DNA from: Polytrichum commune
Taxonomy: Eukaryota; Streptophyta; Polytrichopsida; Polytrichales; Polytrichaceae
DNA: 64,000 bases
Assembly: GCA_950295325.1 (NCBI GenBank)
Contig: OX485804.1
Span: 10,356,001 to 10,420,000 of the forward strand
Direction of reading: 5' to 3'
How positions within the stretch are numbered: position 1 is the first letter of the stretch; each line of letters starts with the position of its first letter. Positions 23,901 through 34,880 of the stretch are shown here, in pieces. The notes beneath the pieces were generated by a model, which saw only the letters and a program-made list of their open reading frames with translations, made no database searches and was not told the DNA's origin. A program made the translations under genes and the position numbers.

Positions 23901-26900
23901 GCGAGCCAAAAATCCAGGAACTGGGCTGCCAGGGCACCACAACACACAACCTTGGTTGAGCTTCTGTCCCAAAACCAACTTTATAAAAACAAGAACAAAA
24001 ACACAAAAAAACCCAAGAAAACCATGATCCACATCTTTCAATATAACTTAACCAGGACATTTTGCGAGTGAACCCAGACAATTGTTGACAATACTATGGA
24101 AAGAAGAAAACGAAGAAACACTACCAGTGATCTCATACAGCATCTCCTATGGTCACTGTATAACATTTCTCTTGATGCTTGGCTTCCAAGTTTTTTTGGG
24201 GTCACAGCGGCGTGCTCATCTCACACATGAAGGTCATCTTTATCATAGATCTTGAGCTATTGGCTACTGTTTATTGAGAGGGAGACGACCCTCTTAAGTC
24301 CTTCGACTCTCAATTCTCGACAGGGTGGGAAGGGGATTTAACCCTTAACAGACGTAGGGTCGGAACATACGGCCATATACATAATTTATACAGGCTTCAC
24401 CCAAGTTCAGGAATCATATTTCATATACTAAATCTGTGTTTCAAACCTTATTCTATACATTGTCTTATGTCAACAAGAAAATAAACCTATAGTCATGCTT
24501 GACGTCGTTGATCAAAATACAACGTATGTATTTGCATCCAAGGGCACCAAGACTGCGTATTTGAACTTCCATCTTTAATAACATCAAAAGCGTGTAACTT
24601 ATTCCAATAATGCACTTGAAGAATCATGTGATTTTTAGATAGGGTCGCTTTTGACACGATTAGCTAAAACTGAAAGTGTGTAGCTCAACTACGCTTTTGT
24701 TTTCTATGGCTTCGAGAGGCCAATCTATGTCTCTTAGACGCTTAAGGGTTAAGGTAGACGTGTGTTATTCGGATAGTTTCCTCTCTCCACCCACTTATCG
24801 TAGGATACGAAACACGCAATTTCATGCGAGATAATTAGCGTATCCAAGTCGTCCTTGTAGCCAGTTGCCTCATAACTTTCGGAGCTCATCTGGATATCTT
24901 ATTCGTTATCAAAGTGGAAGATTCTCGTGCTCATTTAAAAAGTGGTCATATAAGGTAGAAATACCATAACCCATGAAAATAAGGTGATTCGCATTGAAAA
25001 TCTAGTCTGACAATCATGAGATAATTTTCCAAGATAGACGAGAAGGATTCATGAAGAATGCGAGTCGTTTCATATTTTTTTGCCCTATACAAAAAATGCT
25101 ACAATTTTTCAAAGTGGAAAGCTGTCCAAACCCCTACTTGTTCACTAGATTCTCCCTCCACCAAACACAGTAATCCGCATTTCCATACAGAACATTGCCT
25201 AAATCGGTTACCTCATGAGTACATTAACACTCGACTCCCATTGGCCACACAAGTGTACACACATTGAAGTTGCCGTTGAGCCATGATCGGTTTTAGAAAT
25301 GGCACTTCATGGTTATGACCGCAGTCTAGTGCACGGCTAGAGGGTGGTTAACGGGTTATGGTATTTCTACCTTTAGGCCGCCCCCCCAGTCGTGTTGACG
25401 ATTGAAGCACACTTTGAGCACGTAGTCCAATCTCTTTTTAAACCACATGATGCCTTTTGGGTATCCGTTCTTACATCCTCACCCGTTGCCGCACTCTCAA
25501 CAATCGGTGGGAAATATTGCGAGTTTGAAAAACATGAAGGTTTGTGGGTGGAACGAGCATTGCGCTCTTGCCCCCCAAAACGTAGAAAGCCGATCATGGA
25601 GAGTTCCAATTTGTGGTGACCATGGGAGTTGGTAACATTAAAAAAAAAATTCAAAAAATGTGACATGTAGGATTAGGGTAGAGGCTTTTTTTTGCCCACC
25701 TGGAGGGTATCGTAAGATAGAGCACACCAACCGCCCGCATCACAAGAATGATAGACTGCACTTGCCACACCGCTAGCGGAGTACGACACCCACTCCGAGT
25801 AAGCCTAGTCATCAATAACATTCACAACAACAACAACATTATCATCAAAAAGCGAGAACTTTTGCGTTCTTGAACCGGTGTAGTGGGGGGTGATCTCCGT
25901 ACGTAAGCATCTTGCAAACGTCTTATACACTCGGTGCGATTCTTTTGGGCAATTAGGTCTTTGATTAAGTCGAGTCTTGGGTACATGGGAGAAGGCCTTT
26001 GTTTTCCCTCCCTTGATGATAAAACGGAAAGAAAGTTATAACTACACATGCTTGAGAATGTTAGCCTTTCGATGTTCTTTTGAGGCATGTTAAATACCTT
26101 GCCACAAAGAGTGTCACCAAGTGTTTGTAGTGGTTTGTACCTTCTCTCCAGGAGCCATTTGGGAGGTCATTATTTTGGTAACATGAGAGAAACAACATGA
26201 TAACGAGAGAGATACAGCATTCTGAAACAGCATTCTCTAGCAAAATAGATTACAAGCTGGGAGTTGTCGCGTGATTTTTCTACGGCAAGATCCGAGTTCA
26301 AAGAACCTCCGAATCCAGAGCAATTCGGCACGGCGACCGATCCATTCCAGCGAACCCCAAAGAGTAAACCAGAGAATCACAAGTTGCAGAAATCCAGGAC
26401 ATAAAAAGTGTGTTTTGAGGTAAAGATCTTGCGTCTCGTAATCTTCACCCTCCTCGCATGTAAATGTAGAGACAGAGAGAGCTTCAATTGAAGCTTACAT
26501 GGTGCTGAATAGCCCAGACGCTCGGGAGCAATGCTGCAAAATTCGATCCAATGAGAGCCCAAATATGTAGAATTTCTTCTGCTCCTCCAAACAGTGCCCA
26601 CATGACACACAGCTTAAAAACTCAATCCAGTGAACGGGGAGAAACTTGAGCCAACTCGGTCGCTATCCTCACTTCGTTATTATCAACCGGCTATTCACTG
26701 AGATGCTTCGCTTATTCCTCGTATTTTAACTTAGAATACTACTAGTTGCAAATTACTTCCCAGAGTTTCCAAAATATTTCGGTTCATTTCCTGGAGTTTT
26801 GATTTCGAACCGGTGATTTGGGATAACGAACCGGTTGATCTGAAACCAGTAGAGTATTCTCCCCGTTCATTGATTCAATCTTGTGATCATCAAAAACGAA

Positions 26901-29900
26901 TGACATTGAAATATAAATATGATTCGAATATTTAGCACCAAAATACCAACTATGGAGGAGCATAGATACACCACAAGCACTCACCAACGGGGACTATAAG
27001 CCGCACGGAGCAGTCGACACCTCCATGGGCTGAATCACAGTGGCAAAAACTGCAAAATAACAAACATTCTCGTCAATACTTATACAACATACTATTGTGG
27101 ATGCAAAAATTACACACAAGGTGGCCCCTAGTAGTGGCCACTTTACAGTGTGGCCAAGGGGCCGTGACCGTGGAATCGCGAGGTCCCTTGAAAAAAAGTT
27201 CATCCAGAGGCCGGACCGTGCAAAAATAGGTGGTGGAATTTGTGTGGGCACGAGCCGTCAAGTGTATAGTGTCAAGGCATTCGTGACCGGGCTCTCAACC
27301 GAATGCGAATCCGTTACCATCCTATTCATGTGGGCCTTTCTACACTAAAATCATACTACATCGAGGATCGTGAGATTTTGAAGTGGGCTTGACACAAAAT
27401 CTCATAAACGATGATGCCACAATCATCTGTTTCATGCCATGTAGGTTTTTACTCCATTCGAATTTCCTTCGGTCTCTTTGGCCCCCGAGCTCTCGAGTAA
27501 CATGAAGTGGGACAGCAGTCTCCGCATTTTTCCACCGATGAGAGATTTTACATTTTCAATGGTCACGAGCCCTCAAACCATCTGCTGTAAAAGTGGCCTG
27601 ATATTTGGAGTTAGCATGCATACATGACTCGTAAAATCAGGCAAACAGTCCAAGGAGATTCTTGGATATGATCCATTGAGATCCTAGTGTTTCCAAGTCC
27701 GACCGCTTCTATTGTTGATATCTTTTGGTGTTTTTTTTTCTGTATTGATTTGAGGTAGATTCCACTACGGATTATTCCTCTAAACTGATGATGGGTGACT
27801 TTCCTGAAGTTTTTGAACTTCAACGGGTTATTTCTGAAACTCAACCGGTTCATCTGTAAGTAGTGGTCGGTTCTCCCCATTCATTGTCATAAATAATGAG
27901 ATTTCCAGCTAGAAGGAATTGCAAATCATAACGGAAGGAAGGGGGAGAGTTTAAAAGGCAACAAAACCTGTAGAAATAAAGCCGGCTTGACTCATAGGTT
28001 GTGAGGCATTTTCCTCGTCCCGAGCACCTGTTCACACAGCCGTGAATGCTGATGCGCAATTGCGGTTCCTGCCTCTTGCTCACAGTTAGCTCCTCCAGAG
28101 GTTGATTTCCAGATGACATGTTTCTGCACAATAAAATGAAAAATAAAATAAATAGAATAAACTGGGAAAAAAAATCAGTTCCAAAAAAAGATCCAATTCA
28201 ACGAAAGGCTCTAAACCCTAAAGCTCTAAACGCAGTTTTGTGACTTCAAGGGAATAAGATGGCATGAGGCCAAGAACATAGCCTTCTTGAGCTTCATGTG
28301 AATGTATCTGTCATCTTTCTATTCTAGATTCAAGGATAAACTTTCAAGAATGATGGTCCTTGAGTACACACATAAAAATGCATTCGAGCATCGTCAAAAG
28401 TGGCATCTTTTCATTAATCAACGCCTCGTGGTTGCCACTTGTATTCATTTGGACACAGAGTGCCATCTTCCATCTACCCAGATCTCGATTGTCGAGGTGT
28501 GTGAGTCCCCAATGGAATCATTCTTAGGTTTTATATGGATTTTGCCTAAGATTAATTCCATTTGCATCGAAACCTAAACGAGGCTTCTTAAGAATGTTAT
28601 GGACGGCCAAGACACAAACAAGTTGTAGATCCCAAGCTAGAACAACCGGGTTTAGGTGCACCCTAAACTTAATGTACATTTCAAGACAGCCTAATTCGAC
28701 ATGAAGAGAATTGGCATTGCAATTCGTTAGTCGTATGTGATAGCATGTCACCTTCCCAGGTTAGGCACTTAGTAGCTTGCCGAAATCAACTTCGTTCATG
28801 CCACGTCAACTTTTTCACATGCTCCGACCGACCGACCAACCACAGAGCGACATGTGGCACACTAACGAGAAATTGAGATTGAGATTTAGAAGGTATGGAC
28901 GGTATAGTGGCCTGCCTGCCTATGCTTCTCTTTATCGCTTCACTTGCAAACCGCAAAGGGGCACCATCATTTTTAACCATTTTCTGATAATCATCGTCAG
29001 GTATTTCTATACCCTCAAAACGTGCAGAATAAGAAGTACTAGGCTCAAGGCCGCCTCCTGGTTGGCTGCAGATTGATTTTTCACAATCGCCAGCAGTGCC
29101 CACGTTCCGGAACCTCCCGAACGGTGAATTAATCCACGTCATCATCCTCCGGTACCAATTCCAGAAAGCTCCTGCCACATCACCCCACAGGTGGCGGAGC
29201 TTCAAGGCGACCTGGTGGTGGTGACGTGGCGTACCCCCTAATAGTTGGGACGACACACCAACGTCTTCATAAGAAAACCGGACTCCAATACACCACACGC
29301 CCTCCGCCGGGTAAAGAAGGTTGAGAGACAATGTATTGGTGTTGCTCTCAGCGGTTTGTTGGGATACTTTCGAATCCCATATTTGCTGAGTTGGAGCGCC
29401 TTGAAATCGCGCATAGATCGCCGCGGCAGCAGATTGCGCCACGTGGCGAAGATCGACGGACAGCACTGCGCCTGCGGCGCCACGTGGCACCGTCACATAG
29501 AAGTAGGTCCAGCTGATGTGGCCCAAGTTTTGGGGGTTGTAAGGCTGGATTGGAAACCATGGTGGATGCGAATAGCCTCCTTCGACGGCGGGGGTGTAGT
29601 AGGAATCGAACGGTGACTCGTATGTGTCTTCCATCAATACTCTCTGAAATGCAATAGAAAAAGTCATCATTTAGTACCTTGTACGTCATTTTAAAATTTT
29701 TTAATTAATTTCTTTTAGATTTTCTTAAATTTTCTTTCCTTCACACTTTATTCCGCACCATCCCCAACACTGCTTCACACATCCAAAATTTCCAAAAGTC
29801 CAAAAATGGACTCTCGGAGAAACGGATCAAGAATGACCAACCCGACCAAGGAAATTTAAATTTAAAAATAAATAAAAATTCGAACCCTTCAGCCCCTATG

Positions 29901-32900
29901 CGTATGAGGCTGTTCAATCTTTTGGTGGTGGCAGAGAGTGTAGCTACAATGAGAAATTGGTCCGGGTTTAGGGTTTAAAGTTTAGGGTTTAGGGTTTACA
30001 ACACAAGTTTGCAAAGGGTCAAGTGTGATGTGATTATTCCATTTGAAGTTATACCCAGTGGTGTATAATGTGATTATTTTATAATACGTGTATTTATTTC
30101 TCTGTGACATTGTGGCACATACCGGAAGAAAAACAAGAAAATCATGCACTATAATGACATTCGTTAGGAATTCACGATGTGATTTCAACAATTAAACAAA
30201 TCAAGAATGAGATTACAACTCACGCTTTTGTCCCCTTCAGCTCGTGCGTATGAGATTGTTCATTCTTTTTGGTGGTGCGAGAGTGTAGCTACAAAATGAC
30301 AAATTGGTTCAGGGTTTAGGGGTTTAGGGGTTTAGAGGTTAAGCTTTACATCAAAAATTGGCAACGGGTGGTGTATTCTTTAATTATTCCATTGAAATTA
30401 TACCTAGTGGTGTAGAATGTAAATTATCTTATGATACATGTATAGAGTTTTTATGAATAACAATTTTCTTTGTGGCGGCATGATCATCATGGCACGCAGT
30501 AGAAGATTACAAGAAAACAACGCAATTATTATGACGTTAACAGATAATTTTTATGATGCTCTCTCAACAATTAGTTGTTTGAACATCATGATTCTGCCTC
30601 CGGAAGTTTGTGGTGTAGGCTTACTGTTATTTTTTCCGTACCTCCAAAGAATTCACCGTGGAAGTGCAATTTTCGCCCGCCATGCCATATGGGCAGCTTA
30701 ATACACGCCAAAGCAGCGAAAACTCGAGCATCATCGTCAAATTTAAGTTCCCACACACACCGATAAACCATTGCCCACGTCTGGGAGCTGGTACAGATAT
30801 AGGTGGTGAAGAACCCGAGACGACACGAAATTCATCACCCTCATTTGGCAATCTTCCAAAATTTAGGTACAGTTTCGCAACTTCCTCCTCCTCCCTTCTC
30901 CCACTTTCGGGTGCCGGCACTCCACAGCTCGAATTCGTACACTCGACTCGGATTTCGAGCCTTGCAGGAAAATAATCAGCGATTTCAAGAGAAAAGTATG
31001 CCCATGCTCCGGGACCAACACGCTGCGGTTTCTGTGACCTCCAAGATCCCTCGTCGACCCCGATTAACCGATTCAACCTCAACTGTGCTTGGTTCTTGAT
31101 TGCAAGGTCAGTTTCAATCGAAGGCCGCTTGAGATCCCCGTTTATTTCTCGCGAGTTGAGACGGCTGTTCCTAGAAAAGTTTGAATGTGAAGATGTCGCT
31201 TCTTGTGTGCAGAGTTGGGTGACGCTGCTGTTGCAATCTCGTCCGATAACATCGGGCGACTTGCAGCCAAACACTGTCATTTGGATTCCAAATATGAAGA
31301 TACTGCCCCTCGAGATCTGCCAAGCATTCACATGCGCACCAAAGAAATTCATGGCATGTCGAAAAAGTAAGCACAAAATCTTATTACTGAACTTGGGTCA
31401 CATAATCTGTAGGCGTGTCAGAAGAACAGTTTTCCACATAAAGGTCAAATGTAATCTTAAAGGTGATGGTATACATAACAAAGCTTATAAGAAATACTCG
31501 AGAAGCTCTACTGCTGAAAGTGGTTGCTTGATTAAGTGCACAAAAACCCCGATTTAGTGTGGGCCACACTATTCATCATTGACCCATGCTAAGGAACATT
31601 AAATGAACAACTAAAGTGGGCCAATTTTTAAAATTTGCTAGTAACACTTTTTCTCACTAATGCTTATTATTGTGGGGCACATGATGTATCATTAACGTGT
31701 TTAAATGTGGGTCAGTAAAGCATGACACGTGGCACAGACCACAATATGGCAGGTAACGATACAACAAGAGGCTTCAGTAGTTACGGAAACAAGACAGAAC
31801 ATCGATTTTTGAAGAGTTTGAATATTAGTGTGGCCCATGATAAATATGTGTCAATGTCACATTAGTCTCAATGTCACTCACTACATATTTAGTGTAGCGG
31901 CTTCCAGGAAAAACCCACCATTTTCGATTGATAGCGTGATGGCTGTGCGTCACTGAATACACCAATATACCAAACTCCTCCTGCAATCTGCACACACAGA
32001 ACCATAACAAGCTCACATTAGACATGACTGGTGGTAATGTAGACTGTCTTTTGTCATTCCAACAAACTGGTCATCCACTTCAACGCTGTTGATGATCTGC
32101 TTCTCTTTAAAAATTAGTTGGGTTAGAATAAAATAAATAAAAATTCAAGGAGGCGACGACGCCATGTTTGACTAAGAGGTTCCAAACAGCAACAGTACGA
32201 ACAGGATTTCAATAATTGAACGAAAAAAAGAAAACCAAATAAACTGGTGTGGGACCTACTATGATAGTTGAACAATATGGGAGAAAGATTTACCAACCTG
32301 CATATTGGTCAAGACAACCGAAGAGCTATTGTGAAACCATGCACAGTTTCCTGTCTCTGCGACATTTTGAGATTTCCCTGCGGCTATGGCTGCCGCTTCC
32401 GGAGAGTCCACTAAACATGCAAAAACAAAAGAATAATAAGTTTTAGGACCTCACCAACAAATTATCCCACAGAAACCAAGTACAAGACAGCTGCGAGAAG
32501 GGATTTGATTCAAGGGAAATTTTTAAGGAGGTAGGTTAGAAGTACTATAAATGGCAGGCATGTTGAAAAATGCACCACTGTTTACAAACAAGAATAGTGT
32601 CTCCCCCCCAAAAAATAAAAATCAACAGCCTGGGTAAATTAGGGTACTCACGGACGGTATCTGGAGATGGCAGTGCTCCGTATCGAAAACAAACCAATGG
32701 CACCTTTGTACTGCGGTCTCCAATGTGCTCCTGACATTCAAGCCACAAATGGGCCATCAGAATATTCACAAGAGATACTAAGAACAACATGGAAATCTCC
32801 TTTTTCTTTTATTCTTTTTCCTCCAAGTGGTAAAAGTGTTAAAATCAGGAGTGAATGTGCTCACCCCAGTCCATTTTCTTGTGAATGCAACTGTGAACTT

Positions 32901-33583
32901 TGCGAAAGCTTGAGGCACGTCCACTGCCAAAACCAATCGGCCAAATTGATCACTTAAATCTCAGATACATCCCTAAACTCATTAAAAAAAACCTTTCACT
33001 ACTCTAAAAACCCATTCACCGTAAAGGGCATAGATTTACCTTGCTGAATGTATTCAACTCTTGAATCTAGAAAGACTGAATAAACTTTCAAGGGAGGTCA
33101 ACGTAATGCAAATCTCACATACTGGATGCCCTTTTTACACACAATGTAGTGGTAGAAGACAGAAAATTAGGTGTGAGCAGAAGCAATCAAAATTTGATTG
33201 AATTGCAATTGTAGAAAGTATTACATAGAGATTCATGTGCTTGGAGACTGCCAGTCTGAAAAACTTCCTCAATGAAACACCTTACAGATCAACCTACTTG
33301 CATTTGGGCAAAAGGAGCTTGAAGATCTTTTAAAAACCAACAAGAGATGGATGTGGGAAAGATGATTTTTACCTCTAAAGTAGCGCCAACTATAAGGCCC
33401 AATTTTGACATTGGGATAACTCAATTCCAGTACCACAGAAGAAGGAGATGATGTGGAGTTGCTGTTATCTGACCCCAAAAATTGATGTTCCATCCCAAGA
33501 ATGTAATTGGCAGAATTTTGCCACATCATCACCAAGACTAGCAGCAGCTTGATGAATCCGACTCCGACGCTGTGTCTCTCCAT
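20997..33583 (-). CDS. TMEM8/PGAP6-like membrane protein (DUF3522)
   Basis: Fifteen exons: 33583-33373, 32923-32865, 32730-32652, 32410-32298, 31987-31919, 31316-30657, 29643-28952, 28123-27968, 27049-26985, 26620-26499, 26236-26141, 23950-23781, 23272-23093, 22243-22091, 21174-20997. All junctions are GT-AG, phases agree throughout, and the sum is exactly 1001 codons (1000 aa plus TGA). Residues 1-27 form a signal peptide. Residues 30-650 are an ectodomain with recurring GVWYIGV/GQWFIGV/GVWCIGV strands and CPYGMAGENC. About 650-695 is EGF-like (GCVNRCSGRGKC, then CHCDSAHGGVDCS). About 700-945 has several membrane segments typical of TMEM8 (QFLDFWLAYFVVVVTCLYMA; YWLWHSLWHLSIYT). Animal PGAP6/TMEM8A is a GPI-specific phospholipase A2 of the CREST superfamily; the plant function is not known. 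ATG 33583 was chosen because it starts the signal peptide; an upstream in-frame start at 33721 is possible. Small exons 9 and 11 are the least certain. Confidence 0.85.
21410..21745. repeat. inverted repeat pair (family H) in last intron
   Basis: The arm 21410-21540 (GTTGGTTGTTTTG, GGTAAGTTTT, GCATGCTTGGAG) is repeated in complement at about 21600-21745. A third relative lies at about 23395-23545 in an upstream intron (GGTTGTTTTGCACACAAACA). The left arm is in the gene's antisense orientation. It looks like a decayed foldback MITE. Confidence 0.6.
22298..22790. mobile_element. TIR repeat family C copy 2 (intronic)
   Basis: Lies in the intron between exons 14 and 13 of the TMEM8-like gene. 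It begins GGGGCACTTTACAC and ends GTGTAAAGCGGGCC, complementary termini shared with the copies at 27122 and 56043. About 490 bp, no coding sequence. Confidence 0.75.
23395..23545. repeat. family H relative (intronic)
   Basis: A single arm related to 21410-21540, in the intron between exons 13 and 12 of the TMEM8-like gene. The open frame covering it also runs into exon 13 and is not a separate gene. Confidence 0.45.
24954..25376. mobile_element. MITE family E copy 2 (intronic)
   Basis: Begins AAGGTAGAAATACCATAACC and ends GGGTTATGGTATTTCTACCT, matching family E at 5477-6085 but in the opposite orientation. It sits in the 2.2-kb intron between exons 12 and 11 of the TMEM8-like gene. Confidence 0.78.
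25377..26140. other. intron remainder with unrecognised frames
   Basis: Part of the intron between exons 12 and 11. The plus-strand frame 25392-25619 (75 codons, containing GGKYCEFEKHEGLWVERALR) looks protein-like but matches nothing I can name. It may be a captured or transposon-derived fragment. Confidence 0.35.
26632..26876. mobile_element. repeat family F copy filling an intron
   Basis: Termini GTGAACGGGGAGAAACTTGA and TATTCTCCCCGTTCATTG. It occupies about two thirds of the 364-bp intron 26621-26984 and ends only about 11 bases from the splice acceptor of exon 10. Confidence 0.72.
27122..27598. mobile_element. TIR repeat family C copy 3 (intronic)
   Basis: Starts GTGGCCACTTTACAGTG and ends GCTGTAAAAGTGGCC, complementary termini. 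The interior contains TCGCGAGGTCCCTTG and GACCGGGCTCTCAACCGAAT blocks. It lies in the intron between exons 9 and 8 of the TMEM8-like gene. Confidence 0.72.
27640..27888. mobile_element. repeat family F copy with an empty MITE site
   Basis: Ends CAACCGGTTCATCTGTAA followed by GTAGTGGTCGGTTCTCC and CATTCATTG. It aligns through the site that is occupied by MITEs in the two F copies at 13.0-14.05 kb, so it shows the pre-insertion state. It lies in the same intron as the previous element. Confidence 0.7.
29894..30446. repeat. tandem duplication with telomere-like blocks (intronic)
   Basis: Two imperfect units, about 29894-30099 and 30230-30446 (period about 340 bp), share GCGTATGAG-TGTTCA, GAGTGTAGCTACAA and ATTATTCCATT-GAA-TTATACC. 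Each has short plant telomere-like repeats: TTTAGGG units at 29965-29998 and TTTAGGGG variants at 30311-30338. They lie in the intron between exons 7 and 6 of the TMEM8-like gene. Confidence 0.8.
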
Positions 33584-34880
33584 TGAGACAGAATTGCCCT
33601 TTTGGGTGCATTTGAAATTACAGACGTCTGGATTAACTGGCAACGATTCGAACCCAGAAATTGTGGCCTTGAGAAATAAAAATTGCCACCAACAACAAGG
33701 AGATGCTGATACGACCAACAAGAAATTTGAAGCTCAAATATGATGCAGAGTCTAACGGTGCGGTCAGAATGTCCTACAAAAATGCTCTGTTTTGGAGAAA
33801 TGAAGAGGTTTGATTCATACAAAACTCAACCTCTTTGAGCAAAACAAATCAAGCATTTCAAAAGAGGTTAAGAAGAAGAATCACCAAAAGTCCTTCAATT
33901 GAACAGAGATAACCACATAGAAACAGACATTTGGAGCAGACGAAGACCCATGGAGATGTCAGAGGAGGATTCAGTCTGTACAAGTAACAGGAAATCCAAA
34001 GATCTAATCAACACAAAAGGAACCAGGAGAAATTTCAGGGGAACCATCAAGTAAGAAACACTCCACAATTACAACATAATTCTAAAGAAAGAGGAAAGAC
34101 AGAGGTTTTTAAGCCTCTATCTACCATTTCGAATCTCAAGCATGGCAGTTCAAAAAGGAATACTCAGAACACCTTTCAAACAAAACCACAAAATAGGTGC
34201 TGGTCAACCCCAAATCATACCAAACTGAAATTTTTAGTAAGCTCAACAAATACTACTTGCCTTAAACAGTGCTAATAACAGCAATTAAGCGGGATTTAAT
34301 CATCAGAATTAGTGACCTCAGAGGATGCCACATAACGAAAAATTTAACCCATTGCTACACGAAAAGTACTCTCTCGGAATGAAAACACAATCAGGTCACT
34401 CGAAAGGAAGGAACGAAGGGAGGAGAAGACTTCAACCAAAATCTTCTCCAAGATTGGTGATTCTCGTGTCAATCTCCAGAAGGAACTCCTAAACCCACAA
34501 ATGCTTTCAGAATTTATTACCAGGTACTGTCAAGTCAAGAAAGTCAGAAACCATGAATCCCAGAATTCCTCATCAAACCTGTGACCCAGAAAGCCCTGAT
34601 TAAAAACACTGGGACCTGCTTTGACTGCGGCACAAGTGAGATTCTTATTACTGTTTTACAGAAGTCAACGATTGCGGTGCGGATATTTATTCAGCACCAA
34701 TAACTCGACTAAAATCAAATGAGACATCCTTGCAAGATTCCTTTGACTGCTTTAAGGTTAAGGCATCACATCCAACTACACACATACTTACCAAAAGCAA
34801 CATAACTTAAAGCTTGTTTAGTGGGTGTACAACTGAAGAGTTGCATCTAACTCAATAAGTTAAGGTTAAAAGAGGCATGA
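33584..34880. other. 5' flank of the TMEM8-like gene
   Basis: Upstream of the chosen start on the minus strand. It should contain the promoter and 5' untranslated leader, possibly with a leader intron. I cannot identify a TATA box or a transcription start with confidence. Confidence 0.4.

Noticed and set aside
23676-24071. Long frames on both strands near 23.7-24.07 kb
   Set aside because: They overlap exon 12 of the TMEM8-like gene in wrong frames; the true frame is the QFLDFWLAY membrane segment.
26061-26243. Alternative frame of TMEM8-like exon 11 with a hydrophobic run
   Set aside because: No acceptor or donor pair keeps it in phase with exons 10 and 12, whereas the chosen frame joins both and gives a complete 1000-residue protein. 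Kept as a finding because of the missing motif.
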